A stretch of 64,000 nt of DNA from an uncultured Clostridium sp. GTDB lineage: Bacteria > Bacillota > Clostridia > Lachnospirales > Lachnospiraceae. The notes beneath the pieces are model-generated. The model saw only the letters and a list, made by a program, of their open reading frames with translations, was not told the origin of the DNA and did not search any database. Position numbers and translations under genes: made by a program. Below, piece by piece: positions 33,121 through 43,320 of the stretch (positions are counted from its first letter, which is position 1; each line of letters starts with the position of its first letter). The stretch is from the NCBI GenBank assembly GCA_900539185.1, contig UQBG01000001.1, positions 189,199 to 253,198 on the forward strand, read 5' to 3'.

Positions 33121-34152
33121 TTACATATTTGATATCTTTATTTCCTTTGCAACAATATCCATATCATTCTTTATCATACGTTCTACTAATTCAGAGAATG
33201 GAATTTCTCTCTTCCAACCCAGAACACTTTCGGCCTTTGCAGGATTTCCTAACAGCACATCCACCTCAGCCGGACGGAAAAAGTCCTTATTTACCTTTAC
33301 TAATACCTTGCCAGTCTCCGCATCCTTACCTACTTCATCGATACCGGAGCCTTCCCAGTTGATTTTTATTCCCACATGTCCAAATGCAGTCTCTACAAAT
33401 TCACGAACGGTACGAGTTTCATTTGTAGCAATAACATAATCATCCGGAGTATCCTGCTGAAGCATCAGCCACATAGCCTTTACATAATCCTTAGAATGTC
33501 CCCAGTCGCGCTTTGAATCCAGATTTCCCAGTTCGATATGATCCTGTACGCCCTGCTTAATACGTGCTACGGAATAGGTAATCTTACGGGTTACAAACTC
33601 CTTACCACGACGCTCACTTTCATGATTGAACAAGATACCGCTACATGCAAACAGATTATAGCTTTCTCTATAATTCTTTGTAATCCAATGACCATATAAC
33701 TTTGCTACACCATATGGGCTTCTCGGATAGAATGGTGTCTTCTCTGTCTGAGGCATTTCCTGTACCAGACCAAACATTTCTGAAGTAGACGCCTGATAGA
33801 AATGAGCACTTGGCTTCACATTACGAATCGCCTCCAGCATATTCGTTACACCCAGTGCATCAATATCAGCTGTTGCCAATGGCTGTTCCCAGCTGGTAGC
33901 TACAAAGGACTGTGCAGCTAAGTTGTATACCTCATCTGCATCTGAAATTTTCATGGCATTCATCAGTGATACAACATCTGTCATATCTGCATAGATAAAA
34001 TGAATCTTATCCTTGATATGATCCACATTACCATAATCTACCACACTCTTCCGACGCATGATACCGTATACGTTGTATCCTTTCTCCAATAACAACTCTG
34101 CTAAATAAGAGCCATCCTGTCCGGTAATACCGGTAATTAATGCATTTTTCAT
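33121..34152 (-). CDS. gmd: GDP-mannose 4,6-dehydratase
   Basis: Gmd converts GDP-D-mannose to GDP-4-keto-6-deoxy-D-mannose. The 343-residue protein has ALITGITGQDGSYLAELLLEKGY (cofactor site), IHFIYADMTD, YNLAAQSFVATSWEQP, STSEMFG, and YGVAKLYGHWITKNYRE with the catalytic YxxxK. It sits between manC and rmd, completing a GDP-D-mannose to GDP-D-rhamnose series. Confidence 0.95.
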   Translation of the reverse strand: MKNALITGITGQDGSYLAELLLEKGYNVYGIMRRKSVVDYGNVDHIKDKIHFIYADMTDVVSLMNAMKISDADEVYNLAAQSFVATSWEQPLATADIDALGVTNMLEAIRNVKPSAHFYQASTSEMFGLVQEMPQTEKTPFYPRSPYGVAKLYGHWITKNYRESYNLFACSGILFNHESERRGKEFVTRKITYSVARIKQGVQDHIELGNLDSKRDWGHSKDYVKAMWLMLQQDTPDDYVIATNETRTVREFVETAFGHVGIKINWEGSGIDEVGKDAETGKVLVKVNKDFFRPAEVDVLLGNPAKAESVLGWKREIPFSELVERMIKNDMDIVAKEIKISNM

Positions 34153-34167
34153 AATTTACTCCTTTTA

Positions 34168-35238
34168 TTATATATATTCATCCCGGTTACATATCTTTAG
34201 GTTTTCCAATACCTTCTTGATATCTCCGGCACTGTTCTTATCACAGATTAAAGTTGCATCTTCTGTATCAACAATAATCAGGTCTTCAAGACCAACTGTA
34301 GCAATCAGCTTTTGTCCGCCCTCTATGATACAATTCTTTGTTCCAATGGTGATAATATTACCGTTTACTACATTTCCCTGCTCATTTGATTTACGAATTC
34401 TTCCAACTGCCAGCCATGAACCTACATCATCCCATCCAAAGGTTCCAGGAAGAATATAAATATTCTTTGCCTTTTCCATAATTCCATAATCAATAGACTC
34501 CGATGGAAACGCTGTAAACTCCGTTTCTAATACTGTATCTGCATCCTCAGTACCAATGGCGGCCTTGATAATCTGTAAACCATTATAAATACTTGGCATA
34601 AACTGTTTCAAATTATCTAAAATGGTAGATACCTTCCACATGAACATACCGCTATTCCACAAATACTGCTCTGTGGCTAAGTATTCTTTCGCCACTTCCA
34701 GACTTGGCTTTTCTACGAACCGATCTACTGCATATGCTGCACCATCCGCCTCTTCCGGAATAAACTTAATATATCCATATCCGGTCTCGGGATAGTCTGG
34801 TGTGATACCGATTGTAACCAGATTTGGTCCCTTCTCCGCCAACTCACATCCCTGTCGCAAGGTATTCACAAACATCTGATTATATTTAATCAAATGATCA
34901 GATGGCAGAACCATCATAACTGCATCATCATATTTTTTTGATATATGAATTGCTCCTAATCCAATACACGGTGCCGTATTTCTTCCAATCGGCTCACATA
35001 AGATATTCTCCTCAGGCAAATCCGGAAGTTGTTCCCGAACCAATGTTTTATAATCCCGATTTGTAGCAATATAGATATCTTCCATATCAACTAACGGTAA
35101 AATCCGCTCGACTGTCAACTGGATCATTGTCTTGCCATCGCCTGTTAGTGATAAAAACTGCTTTGGCAGATTTTTTCGACTCTTTGGCCAAAACCGCTCT
35201 CCACGTCCGCCGGCCATGATTAAAGCTGTTCTCTTCAT
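34168..35238 (-). CDS. manC: Mannose-1-phosphate guanylyltransferase
   Basis: ManC makes GDP-mannose from mannose-1-phosphate and GTP. The 356-residue monofunctional protein starts MKRTALIMAGGRGERFWPKS with the nucleotidyltransferase signature and shows LPKQFLSL, VMMVLPSDHLI, ETGYGYIKF, FVEKPSLEVAKEYL and FGWDDVGSW. It lacks the C-terminal isomerase domain of the bifunctional enzymes. ATG 35238 has AGGAGG six bases upstream. It heads the manC-gmd-rmd group at the downstream end of the polysaccharide locus. Confidence 0.94.
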   Translation of the reverse strand: MKRTALIMAGGRGERFWPKSRKNLPKQFLSLTGDGKTMIQLTVERILPLVDMEDIYIATNRDYKTLVREQLPDLPEENILCEPIGRNTAPCIGLGAIHISKKYDDAVMMVLPSDHLIKYNQMFVNTLRQGCELAEKGPNLVTIGITPDYPETGYGYIKFIPEEADGAAYAVDRFVEKPSLEVAKEYLATEQYLWNSGMFMWKVSTILDNLKQFMPSIYNGLQIIKAAIGTEDADTVLETEFTAFPSESIDYGIMEKAKNIYILPGTFGWDDVGSWLAVGRIRKSNEQGNVVNGNIITIGTKNCIIEGGQKLIATVGLEDLIIVDTEDATLICDKNSAGDIKKVLENLKICNRDEYI

Positions 35239-35308
35239 ACCTATCCTCCTAGCAAACATTATTTATTATATTACAATAAAATGCCAATAAATACAAGTTA
35301 CAAAACTT

Positions 35309-36016
35309 TTAAGATTTATATTCTATTCTCATTTTCCATAGTCGAAACAGTGTTTTGATATAACTCACAATAAATGGAATCAATTGTCTCTTCGACTCCC
35401 CATATAATCGCTTGCTAAACGATATCGGACATTCTCCGATTCTAAATTCTCCTTTACCTACCAGAATTTTCAATTTTAAAAGAATCTCCTCCAAAATATC
35501 ATAGTTTACACAAGACAGTTTCAAACCTTTCAACTGTTCTGTATGATACAGCCTGTAGTTCGTTGAAATATCTTTTGCACGAATTCCTAAGCATATCCTA
35601 TATACCGTATTTAGCAGTCGGGACATTACCTGAGAAATTTTTGCATCCTCTGTATGCCCCCCTTCTATATAACGACTGCCAATTACTACATCATATCCCT
35701 CCATAAACTTCTCATATATAGCCGATATATACTCCGGGCTATGCGACCCATCACTATCCAACGCTAACAGCTTATCCATATTTGCTACTTCAATGCCCTT
35801 CCGATAAGCACCTCCAAAGCCCGGTTCCTCCTGATTATAGTAATTGATACCTATTTCCCTACAATAGTCCGATGTATGATCCAACGGTTCCTTCGTATCA
35901 ATCACATTAATTTCATACTCCTCACCGATTCTATTCATAACCTCTATGATCTGGGGGCAAAGCACTCGAAGGTTTTCTTCTTCTTTATATGCCAGCAGCA
36001 TTACACTGATTCCCAT
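35309..36016 (-). CDS. Family 2 glycosyltransferase, polyprenyl-phosphate sugar transferase-like
   Basis: A 235-residue GT2 protein with ISVMLLAYKEEENL at the N-terminus, LALDSDGSHSPEYI (DxD-like metal site), GSRYIEGG and a C-terminal region with FSKRLYGESK. The pattern is that of dolichol/polyprenyl-phosphate mannose synthases, without the C-terminal membrane helices of ArnC/GtrB. It probably charges undecaprenyl phosphate with a sugar that the multi-TM transferases just upstream (36.0-41.3 kb) then use. It lies three bases after the 36020-37969 gene. Confidence 0.82.
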   Translation of the reverse strand: MGISVMLLAYKEEENLRVLCPQIIEVMNRIGEEYEINVIDTKEPLDHTSDYCREIGINYYNQEEPGFGGAYRKGIEVANMDKLLALDSDGSHSPEYISAIYEKFMEGYDVVIGSRYIEGGHTEDAKISQVMSRLLNTVYRICLGIRAKDISTNYRLYHTEQLKGLKLSCVNYDILEEILLKLKILVGKGEFRIGECPISFSKRLYGESKRQLIPFIVSYIKTLFRLWKMRIEYKS

Positions 36017-36019
36017 AAT

Positions 36020-37969
36020 CTATCTTCCTCTCACTTCTAACAGAATACTATAGTCCTGTTCTGTCCCATTCCAGAAAGCCGGAGCTAATGTATTATTTTC
36101 ATCCGAATAGGTTCTAAGATATAGCGGATACTGATTTCTGGCTATCTCATGTCCGGGTATACCTGTAAAACGCACGATATACTTTCGGTCTGCCAGCACC
36201 GATACCTGTTTGAGCCTAATTTCCTGTATTTCGTTTTCTTTTATCAGACTGGCTCCAAGCACCTTATCCGCCAATACCTCTCCTGTTGTACTATCAATCA
36301 GTTGAATCTGCACAGAGCTTGTATTCTGTTGCATATTCTCCGTCACATCCATTCGGAATCGTATCGACGTAACCTGTGCATTTTCATCAAATTCAATCGG
36401 CTGTTCCATCACATGTACTGACAGAGCCGGATTTATCATGTTCTCGATGCCTTGACTTCCATCATGATATACCAGTAGTTCACGGTCATCCATCCCACAT
36501 AGCTCTGTCAGATAATTATGAAATGTCAGTTTATCATTTCCCGATAAGTCAATTATTTCGGACATATTTGTTATCAGACAATTATCCAGCTTCTTCCCGT
36601 ACGTATATAATGGGATTCCTATTATCAGCAGCATCAGGACTATTCTCATCCATATATATCCAGAAGTTATATTGTGTTCCGTTTCCTCTTTCTGGTCATA
36701 TCTTCCCGGTCGGTTTAATACCAATAGTGCAAGTATTCCTCCTACATAAACAGACGTCAAAAACGGAAGATAAACATCTATACCCATGCTCTGCAGCCAG
36801 TCTCCGGGTGATAGATACATACAGTTCAATAAATCAGAAGAAAATAGTTTTCCAAACAACATTTTTGATACCCAGAAATTACTCTCTCCAAAGATATCTC
36901 CCCGTAACATCACTGTCAAAACAAATGCAACGCCTGTAATACTTTCTATTAATACATTCACCTTATAATAGCGAGTATTTACCACTATCAGTAAAATCAA
37001 AAACGGTGCCATAAGAGCAACCCAGTATACCCGAATCGGAATCAGTGTTACAAACATGCCATAGATCAACACCGGCAGATATAATACACGATATTGATCC
37101 TTGATTTCTACTCCCGATGGTGTAATATAGCAATACACATTTATCGCCACATAAAGCACTAAAAACAGACTGACTCCAAAGCAAAGCTGTATATTATCCT
37201 GAATCAAATCCCGAATTGTATACCACGACAAACTTTTTGACATAAACGTATATGCAACACTGCTTTTATATAAAAGCTTCATAAGTATTGTTAATGAACA
37301 TCCTGCCAGAAATTTTCCAAACAAATGCGGAATTCTCTTTTCATGTAGTAATAACATCGGTATAAACAGAAAAATAGCAAAAAGCTTCATTGGTATCGCC
37401 AAAGCAAAGGCTATTAAGAATCCTCTTGTATCCTGCTTCAGATATCTCCATATTCCTATTAACATAAACAGAACCGAAAGCACATCAATCTGCACCGCAT
37501 ACATAGTCGGAAAAAGGATATACAGACTACTCATAAAGAGCAAAATCATCCATGTTCTATTTCTTTGACTATTCCCATATGTTTTCAAAATCTGAATCAT
37601 CATCCAGAGAATCAGTCCAAGAACAACAATTAAAAATCCTTTACACCACAAATGTGCCAAAGTAGAGTTCATATAATCCAATTCAAAACATTGTTCTGCT
37701 ATCAGAATCGGTATATTCCATGCCGCCATCAGCAAACAGGGTAACATATCATAATTCATTGCCCATATAGAATGTGAATTCTGAATGGAAAACTCATACA
37801 TATCTCTTATATGTCCGGTACCGATCGCCTTTATCATCAGTATGGAATTGTCCATAATACAAGACAAATCCGAGTAGTAAAAGCAAAAGAACATCACTAT
37901 TACCAAAATCCCGACTACTATATATTCACATATCCGATTTTTGTACTTCTTCTGCCCAAACACTTTCAT
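36020..37969 (-). CDS. Multi-TM GT-C-like glycosyltransferase with C-terminal extracytoplasmic domain
   Basis: A 649-residue integral membrane protein. About ten or more hydrophobic segments cover residues of about 15-470, and the last 170 residues form a hydrophilic, beta-rich domain (EQPIEFDENAQVTSIRFRMD). This is the layout of GT-C transferases that use polyprenyl-phosphate sugars on the outer face. I cannot name the family. Start ATG 37969 has GGAG six bases before; the frame opens at 38005 upstream of that. Its 5' end overlaps the region just after the next GT-C gene. The sequence is AT-rich compared with the left half of the window. Confidence 0.7.
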   Translation of the reverse strand: MKVFGQKKYKNRICEYIVVGILVIVMFFCFYYSDLSCIMDNSILMIKAIGTGHIRDMYEFSIQNSHSIWAMNYDMLPCLLMAAWNIPILIAEQCFELDYMNSTLAHLWCKGFLIVVLGLILWMMIQILKTYGNSQRNRTWMILLFMSSLYILFPTMYAVQIDVLSVLFMLIGIWRYLKQDTRGFLIAFALAIPMKLFAIFLFIPMLLLHEKRIPHLFGKFLAGCSLTILMKLLYKSSVAYTFMSKSLSWYTIRDLIQDNIQLCFGVSLFLVLYVAINVYCYITPSGVEIKDQYRVLYLPVLIYGMFVTLIPIRVYWVALMAPFLILLIVVNTRYYKVNVLIESITGVAFVLTVMLRGDIFGESNFWVSKMLFGKLFSSDLLNCMYLSPGDWLQSMGIDVYLPFLTSVYVGGILALLVLNRPGRYDQKEETEHNITSGYIWMRIVLMLLIIGIPLYTYGKKLDNCLITNMSEIIDLSGNDKLTFHNYLTELCGMDDRELLVYHDGSQGIENMINPALSVHVMEQPIEFDENAQVTSIRFRMDVTENMQQNTSSVQIQLIDSTTGEVLADKVLGASLIKENEIQEIRLKQVSVLADRKYIVRFTGIPGHEIARNQYPLYLRTYSDENNTLAPAFWNGTEQDYSILLEVRGR

Positions 37970-37988
37970 TCTTTTCTCCCACTTAAAA

Positions 37989-40106
37989 TCAATCATTTCG
38001 TACATATACTCTTACAGGATAATCCTGTAGTTCGTATCGATTAACCAGTGAATAATGTCCGGCCTCTAATGCTTTCAATTCAATATCCATCGCATGAAGA
38101 CCTGATACCTCTCCATCCCTAAAAGATTCCTCATGTGCCTTCACTGTATCTTTTGGCACATCTATATGAACAATTACCTTCGGCATATTTTCTTCCAATG
38201 TCTCCATATCTGCCTCTAATGATGCATCTGAGGCAACATCAAACCACTGCACTAATGAATATGTCACCGGCCACCGATCTGTCATCACATAGAAAATAGG
38301 TGCGTGCGGAAATACAAATATAGTATCCTCTACTTCAGAGTTTTCTTGAATATCCCTTACAATTCCCTCTATCGCTTTCTTTGTTTCTTCTGACACCTTA
38401 ATATGGCTTACATTCGGAACCTCCAGTTCCTCCGTCGCTTCTCGTAAGTCACCCTCTTTTAGATTCCACCAAGAATAAGGAGTTTCATACTTATAAGATA
38501 CGATTGTCATTATCATTGAAAATGCAATCAGCACAGCCGTAATCTGTACCGGCTTTCCATATTTGTGCTGGGCTAAATATAAAATAATACCTAATATTAA
38601 TCCCACATCCAAAGCTGTCTGTCCTTCTGATAAGGAAGCTGAAGTTCCACATCCATAGTTAACAGCAAATGCAAGTCCCAATACCGCCATAAATTTCAAG
38701 TTCCACAGATTTTTCTCAGGCTGTTCTTTCCGCCCCCATATAACCCTTATAACCTCATATACAAACAATGCACATACAATAATAAATGACACAAACGGAA
38801 TAAACACATCTCTCATACTGGAAAATGCTGCTGACAACCGCATAATCTTATAGCATGCAAAAATACCTACAAATGTTGCACTTGCAAAAACTATAAGCTG
38901 AATTCTCTGATACACTACTGTATTCTCATCTGTTCCATATTTTTTCTTCAACAGATAATTTACTAATATCACGAATCCAATTAACGCTATCATACCTGCC
39001 GCAGAAGCACAGTATCCCATTACTCTTGGAATCCACGCAAATAATATAGCTGCCATTCCACCCTTTGCCGCTATTGCCGACGTTGTTGTACTGGATAAAA
39101 ACGCCTCTAACATTCCATTTTGTTTCATAAATATAACGCAGGCTATTACCGGAACAGCCACCCCCACTATATATATTAACAAATGAATGACCTGTTGTTT
39201 TTTATCAGAATATATAATCAGCATCCCTATCAAAAAAACAATCATAAACGCAATAACAATAGCTCCGCTGTTCTGTCGGATCAAAAAACCACTTCCCGAA
39301 AAGATACCCGCCAATAAAATAGACGTTTTCCAATATTGTTTCTTTTTAAATCTTCCTTCTAAGTATACCAGCAAACATACTCCCGTCACCAATACGCAAA
39401 GATCAAAAAAGCGGATATAATCATAGAATATTTGAACAATCTCTGACTGCATATAAAATGCAGACAGTACTGCACTTATACACCCTATATAGGCTGACCG
39501 GAATATTTTGGTATAGATTACATAGAATAATGCGGATAATGTTGCAAAAAGTATAACACCTACTACTCTAAGTACAAAAAGATCATATCCAAAAATCTTA
39601 GTAATAAATGCTATGATATATGCATATAATGGTGTGAACAGCAATTCGAAATCCTTATATGGAAGCAATCCATCATTGATCAATCTGGCATATGCTGAAT
39701 ACCATCCTTCAGCCGCAGGCATGGTTTTAAAAGATATCAATACACAATATGCTGTGCAGATCACCACTGTAATACATAAGCCAACCCAGAAGCTTTTTTC
39801 CTGCTTTTCAGGTGCAAATATGCCTATCGCCGACTTCTGCTCCAGCTTTCGTTCAGCGTATTTGTACATAGTATAAAATGCAACATTCATTAATACCATT
39901 CCAAGCAACAATGATCGCGGATACTCATAATTGAATTCCGGGAAAATTAACAGACTTAAAAATGCCAGAATTCCAAATACACATATAATCCCTGCCTCTC
40001 TTCCGGGTCCGGTATACTTACTTACTATATTAGCGGCCTTGCTATGATATAACCACAAATACCCCGTTCCTATCATGATCATAATAATGTACACATATAT
40101 TAACAT
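37989..40106 (-). CDS. Large multi-TM glycosyltransferase-like protein, 705 aa
   Basis: An integral membrane protein with about a dozen hydrophobic segments and a C-terminal extracytoplasmic domain of some 140 residues (EDTIFVFPHAPIFYVMTDRW). An extracytoplasmic loop near residue 135 contains YSAYARLINDGLLPYKDFELLFTPLY, which recalls the acidic loop motifs of GT39/ArnT-type GT-C enzymes. AAGGAG precedes ATG 40106, and the start overlaps the previous stop codon by seven bases (ATGTTAA). Probable substrate: polyprenyl-phosphate sugar; acceptor unknown. Confidence 0.72.
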   Translation of the reverse strand: MLIYVYIIMIMIGTGYLWLYHSKAANIVSKYTGPGREAGIICVFGILAFLSLLIFPEFNYEYPRSLLLGMVLMNVAFYTMYKYAERKLEQKSAIGIFAPEKQEKSFWVGLCITVVICTAYCVLISFKTMPAAEGWYSAYARLINDGLLPYKDFELLFTPLYAYIIAFITKIFGYDLFVLRVVGVILFATLSALFYVIYTKIFRSAYIGCISAVLSAFYMQSEIVQIFYDYIRFFDLCVLVTGVCLLVYLEGRFKKKQYWKTSILLAGIFSGSGFLIRQNSGAIVIAFMIVFLIGMLIIYSDKKQQVIHLLIYIVGVAVPVIACVIFMKQNGMLEAFLSSTTTSAIAAKGGMAAILFAWIPRVMGYCASAAGMIALIGFVILVNYLLKKKYGTDENTVVYQRIQLIVFASATFVGIFACYKIMRLSAAFSSMRDVFIPFVSFIIVCALFVYEVIRVIWGRKEQPEKNLWNLKFMAVLGLAFAVNYGCGTSASLSEGQTALDVGLILGIILYLAQHKYGKPVQITAVLIAFSMIMTIVSYKYETPYSWWNLKEGDLREATEELEVPNVSHIKVSEETKKAIEGIVRDIQENSEVEDTIFVFPHAPIFYVMTDRWPVTYSLVQWFDVASDASLEADMETLEENMPKVIVHIDVPKDTVKAHEESFRDGEVSGLHAMDIELKALEAGHYSLVNRYELQDYPVRVYVRND

Positions 40107-41338
40107 CGTCTTGTCTCCTTGTCTGCTATGTTATAAAATAAAACCATACTTAATAAAAGACAACTGTCAAGAATCGTCTGAATTCCAACAAAATGCTCCG
40201 GGATAAAGTAATAATACGCCTTCGGTATCAGAATTAACCCCATTAATACTAAATAACAGATATCCGTCTTCTTGCTGCCTCCATCATCTGCCACCAAAAG
40301 AAGTAATGTTGCAGGCAAGAAATACATTAAATTGTACATATAAGAACTTGGTGTTAAAAATACCATCAGGCAAAGGAGTATCAGTATCTTCTTCCAAAAG
40401 CGTTGTTCTTTTCTCAAATTCCATACACTCCACAGTACAAGTGCCGTTCCTCCAAATACATAGATCTTCATTAAAGGAATTGACTCCGGTATTTTACAAT
40501 CATTCCATATCATAAACGGCATTCGTAATAGCGATGTTAACCCTGTACAAAAGTATACATTAGAATACTCTTCGACATACCCGCCGCCAAAGGCTAATAA
40601 TGCTGCTCCAAATTCTCTGATATTCTGCCATATTCCTCCGTGAAAAAGCGGAAATGTCAATACGGTCACTCCACCACCTACGATCGTCGCCAGTCCCATG
40701 CTTTTCCACCGTTTATCAATAAACAACAGCAGGAATAAAAACATCGGATATATCTTCAATGCAATAGCCAGTCCCAGAAAGATAGCAGACACATACTCAT
40801 GATCTTCATAGAAATATATGAACGCCAGCATTAAAATAATGGTAATGATCAAATAGTTTCCCCGATCTACCATAAACAAATACGGTGCAGTAATTGTTAA
40901 TCCAATCGATACTATCCATCTTATCCACGGATTCTTTATCACCTTTGCCCGTTTTAAATATAGATTAACGAACCAAACTATCAGTAATGTAAAAATCCCT
41001 ACAAACAATCCGAATGATATCTTTGCCGGCAATGTATAAACGATATCCAAAGGTGGATATTCATATGAAGCATAATCTGCCATTAGGGAAAACGGATACG
41101 CCAAGAGCAATGCCAACGGCGGATAAGAAGAATAGTATTCAATATACGGATTCCACTCATGAACCATAAAGTTTACATTAAAAAAATCCATATACTGATC
41201 TACAGAATTAAATAAAAAGGTCCCATTCGGATAATCCATCTTCAGTATACACCTTACAATATAGGAATATATTCCATATACTATATACCCCAAAATAATT
41301 ATTCCCAATAGAACTGCAATCTTTTTCTGTGGTTTCAT
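40100..41338 (-). CDS. DUF2029 / GT87 family mannosyltransferase-like membrane protein
   Basis: A 412-residue protein with about ten membrane segments. The N-terminal extracytoplasmic loop has VDQYMDFFNVNFMVHEWNPY followed by YYSSYPPLALLLAYPFSL, typical of the GT87 (DUF2029) polyprenyl-phosphate mannose transferases. LYLKRAKV and FLGLAIALKIYPMFLFL are further family-like segments. It is probably cotranscribed and coupled with the 37989-40106 gene. Confidence 0.78.
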   Translation of the reverse strand: MKPQKKIAVLLGIIILGYIVYGIYSYIVRCILKMDYPNGTFLFNSVDQYMDFFNVNFMVHEWNPYIEYYSSYPPLALLLAYPFSLMADYASYEYPPLDIVYTLPAKISFGLFVGIFTLLIVWFVNLYLKRAKVIKNPWIRWIVSIGLTITAPYLFMVDRGNYLIITIILMLAFIYFYEDHEYVSAIFLGLAIALKIYPMFLFLLLFIDKRWKSMGLATIVGGGVTVLTFPLFHGGIWQNIREFGAALLAFGGGYVEEYSNVYFCTGLTSLLRMPFMIWNDCKIPESIPLMKIYVFGGTALVLWSVWNLRKEQRFWKKILILLCLMVFLTPSSYMYNLMYFLPATLLLLVADDGGSKKTDICYLVLMGLILIPKAYYYFIPEHFVGIQTILDSCLLLSMVLFYNIADKETRRC

Positions 41339-41348
41339 TTATAATTCC

Positions 41349-42266
41349 TCATTTTACCTTCCGATACCATTCCAATGTTTTTCTGATACCGTCTTCAAAG
41401 CTTATCATCGGTTCATAGCCTGTATCCTGCCTCAGTTCCTCTATATCAGCACACAAATACATGACCTGTCTTTCTCCATATGGCACAGCTCCCATCGCCA
41501 GTTCCGCTCCCGGTGCCACTACATCTCGAATCGTTTCAATATAGTTCTTTAACGGCTGTGCCTGTCCACTACCCAGCACATAGGTTTTTCCGTCCACACC
41601 GCTTTCACCGGCCAGACGAAATGCAACCGCTGCATCACCGCTATACAGATAATCCCACATCTGCTCGCCTTTGGTGAATTCCGGTACTTCTCCACTCAGC
41701 AGTCGTACGATCGTAGACATGACCATGCTTTGTTCTCCATCGTGCGGTCCATATATACTTAAGATCCGCATCCATATATGTTGCATTCCCAACTGATGTG
41801 CATAGCTCCTGGTCATCAAACCTGCACAAAGTTTTCCCATGCCATATCCCATTTCCGGGAATGCCGGTGTATCCGATCTTAGTTTTCCTTCTACGCGGCC
41901 ATACTCAGCCTGTGATCCCGCCCCTACAAATGTATGGCAGCCAAAGCGTTTTGCCGCGCCCACCGCATCAAGTGCATACTGTACATTTCGATTCTGTAAA
42001 AACATATCATTGCGGGCAGTTCCTGTCGTACCCTCCCAGGCAAAGTGATAGAATACATCATATTCCTTACCTGTCTGATTCTGTACGGTTGCCAACTCGT
42101 CCAATGCACAGTTTATACACTCTACCAGCGGATGCTTTGGTATATTCTTGTTTCTCTTCGATCCTTGTCTGGTAAATACCAACACCTCTATCCCCGCACG
42201 AATACACTCCTGTATCAATGCAGTTCCAATAGAACCTGTGGCTCCCGTTATAATCACACGTTTCAT
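41349..42266 (-). CDS. NAD-dependent epimerase/reductase, YerF/RfbJ-like deoxysugar reductase candidate
   Basis: A 305-residue extended SDR. VIITGATGSIGTALIQECI binds the cofactor, HFAWEGTTGTARNDM follows, and VGAGSQAEYG with YGMGKLCAGL give the Ser and YxxxK catalytic residues. MWDYLYSGDAAVAFRLAGE and a C-terminal GYEPMISFEDGIRKTLEWY are typical of nucleotide-sugar reductases near the CDP-abequose/paratose synthase group. In this locus, with rfbFGH and a YerE-like enzyme, the likely role is to reduce a CDP-3,6-dideoxy-4-keto sugar or its acylated branched product. The exact substrate is inferred only. Eight bases separate it from the kinase gene. Confidence 0.72.
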   Translation of the reverse strand: MKRVIITGATGSIGTALIQECIRAGIEVLVFTRQGSKRNKNIPKHPLVECINCALDELATVQNQTGKEYDVFYHFAWEGTTGTARNDMFLQNRNVQYALDAVGAAKRFGCHTFVGAGSQAEYGRVEGKLRSDTPAFPEMGYGMGKLCAGLMTRSYAHQLGMQHIWMRILSIYGPHDGEQSMVMSTIVRLLSGEVPEFTKGEQMWDYLYSGDAAVAFRLAGESGVDGKTYVLGSGQAQPLKNYIETIRDVVAPGAELAMGAVPYGERQVMYLCADIEELRQDTGYEPMISFEDGIRKTLEWYRKVK

Positions 42267-42274
42267 AGAACCTC

Positions 42275-43297
42275 CTAACGGCTAACCCGACCAGATCCGT
42301 CGCCCTCTGCCAGTTTCTTCACTTCTTCCACCGATACCTGATTAAAGTCACCTTCTATGCTATGCTTTAAGCAACTGGCTGCTACCGCAAACTCAATGGC
42401 ATCCTGACCGGCATATCCTTGTAGATTTGCGTAAATCAACCCTGCTCCGAAGGAATCGCCGCCACCGACCCGGTCTACGATATGAATCGGATAATTCTTA
42501 CTATGATAATAAGCGGTGCCATCATATAAAAGTGCTGCCCACTGATTATCCGATGCACTAATAGAAGTACGTAAGGTAATTGCTACCTGCTTCAAATGGA
42601 ATCTTTCATACAAAGTTGCAGCTACCTGCTGATAGCCGGATTCGTTTAACTTTCCGGTTGTAACATCCGTATCATCCGCTTTGATTCCAAATACATCTGC
42701 TGCATCCTCTTCATTTGCAATCACCACATCGATATATTCCATCAGCTGTCCCATCGTTCGTCCAGCCTCTTCCTTTGTCCAAAGTTTCTTACGATAATTC
42801 AGATCGCAACTGATCTTTAATCCCTGTTTCTTCGCTTCCTTGCAGGCCTGCAGACAGATCCCGGCTACATTTTCTCCTAAAGCAGGTGTAATTCCCGTAA
42901 AATGAAACCACTCTGCTCCCTGAAAGATTTTCTTCCAGTCAAAATCGCTTTCTTCTGCCTCTTGAATCGAGGAATGTGCCCGGTCATAAATCACAAGTGA
43001 TGGACGCTGACTCGCACCTTTCTCCAGATAGTAAATTCCGACACGATCACCACCGCGTTCAATATACTGGGTATCTACTCCATATCTGCGAACTGCATTT
43101 ACCGCAGCTGTTCCGATCTGATGAGTCGGCAGCTTCGTCACAAATGCAGTATCAATTCCGTAATTTGCCAGAGATACTGCTACATTTGCCTCAGCGCCAC
43201 CATAAGTTGCTCCAAAATTCTCAGCCTGCACAAATCGATAATAGCCCTCCGGTGCCAGGCGAAGCATAATCTCTCCAAATGTTACTACTCTTGCCAT
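42275..43297 (-). CDS. PfkB-family sugar kinase, 2-keto-3-deoxygluconate-kinase-like
   Basis: A 340-residue ribokinase-fold protein. VVTFGEIMLRLAPEGYYRFVQ at the N-terminus, FGATYGGAEANVAVSLANYG, LNYRKKLWTKEEA and the catalytic DRVGGGDSFGAGLIYA are all present, the last carrying the catalytic aspartate and anion hole. The overall pattern is closest to KdgK. Its place between a nucleotide-sugar reductase and an aldolase inside the polysaccharide locus is unexpected for a catabolic kinase, and no hexuronate pathway genes are nearby. It may phosphorylate a 2-keto or deoxy intermediate of the branched-sugar pathway. Confidence 0.82.
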   Translation of the reverse strand: MARVVTFGEIMLRLAPEGYYRFVQAENFGATYGGAEANVAVSLANYGIDTAFVTKLPTHQIGTAAVNAVRRYGVDTQYIERGGDRVGIYYLEKGASQRPSLVIYDRAHSSIQEAEESDFDWKKIFQGAEWFHFTGITPALGENVAGICLQACKEAKKQGLKISCDLNYRKKLWTKEEAGRTMGQLMEYIDVVIANEEDAADVFGIKADDTDVTTGKLNESGYQQVAATLYERFHLKQVAITLRTSISASDNQWAALLYDGTAYYHSKNYPIHIVDRVGGGDSFGAGLIYANLQGYAGQDAIEFAVAASCLKHSIEGDFNQVSVEEVKKLAEGDGSGRVSR

Positions 43298-43320
43298 ATC
43301 TGATTCCTCTCATGTTGTTT

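Noticed and set aside
32096..35238. GDP-L-fucose pathway
   Set aside because: The reductase next to gmd has the Rmd-type pattern (RAFNHIGP, VVADFCKQ), not that of the epimerase-reductase GDP-fucose synthase, so GDP-D-rhamnose is the better call.
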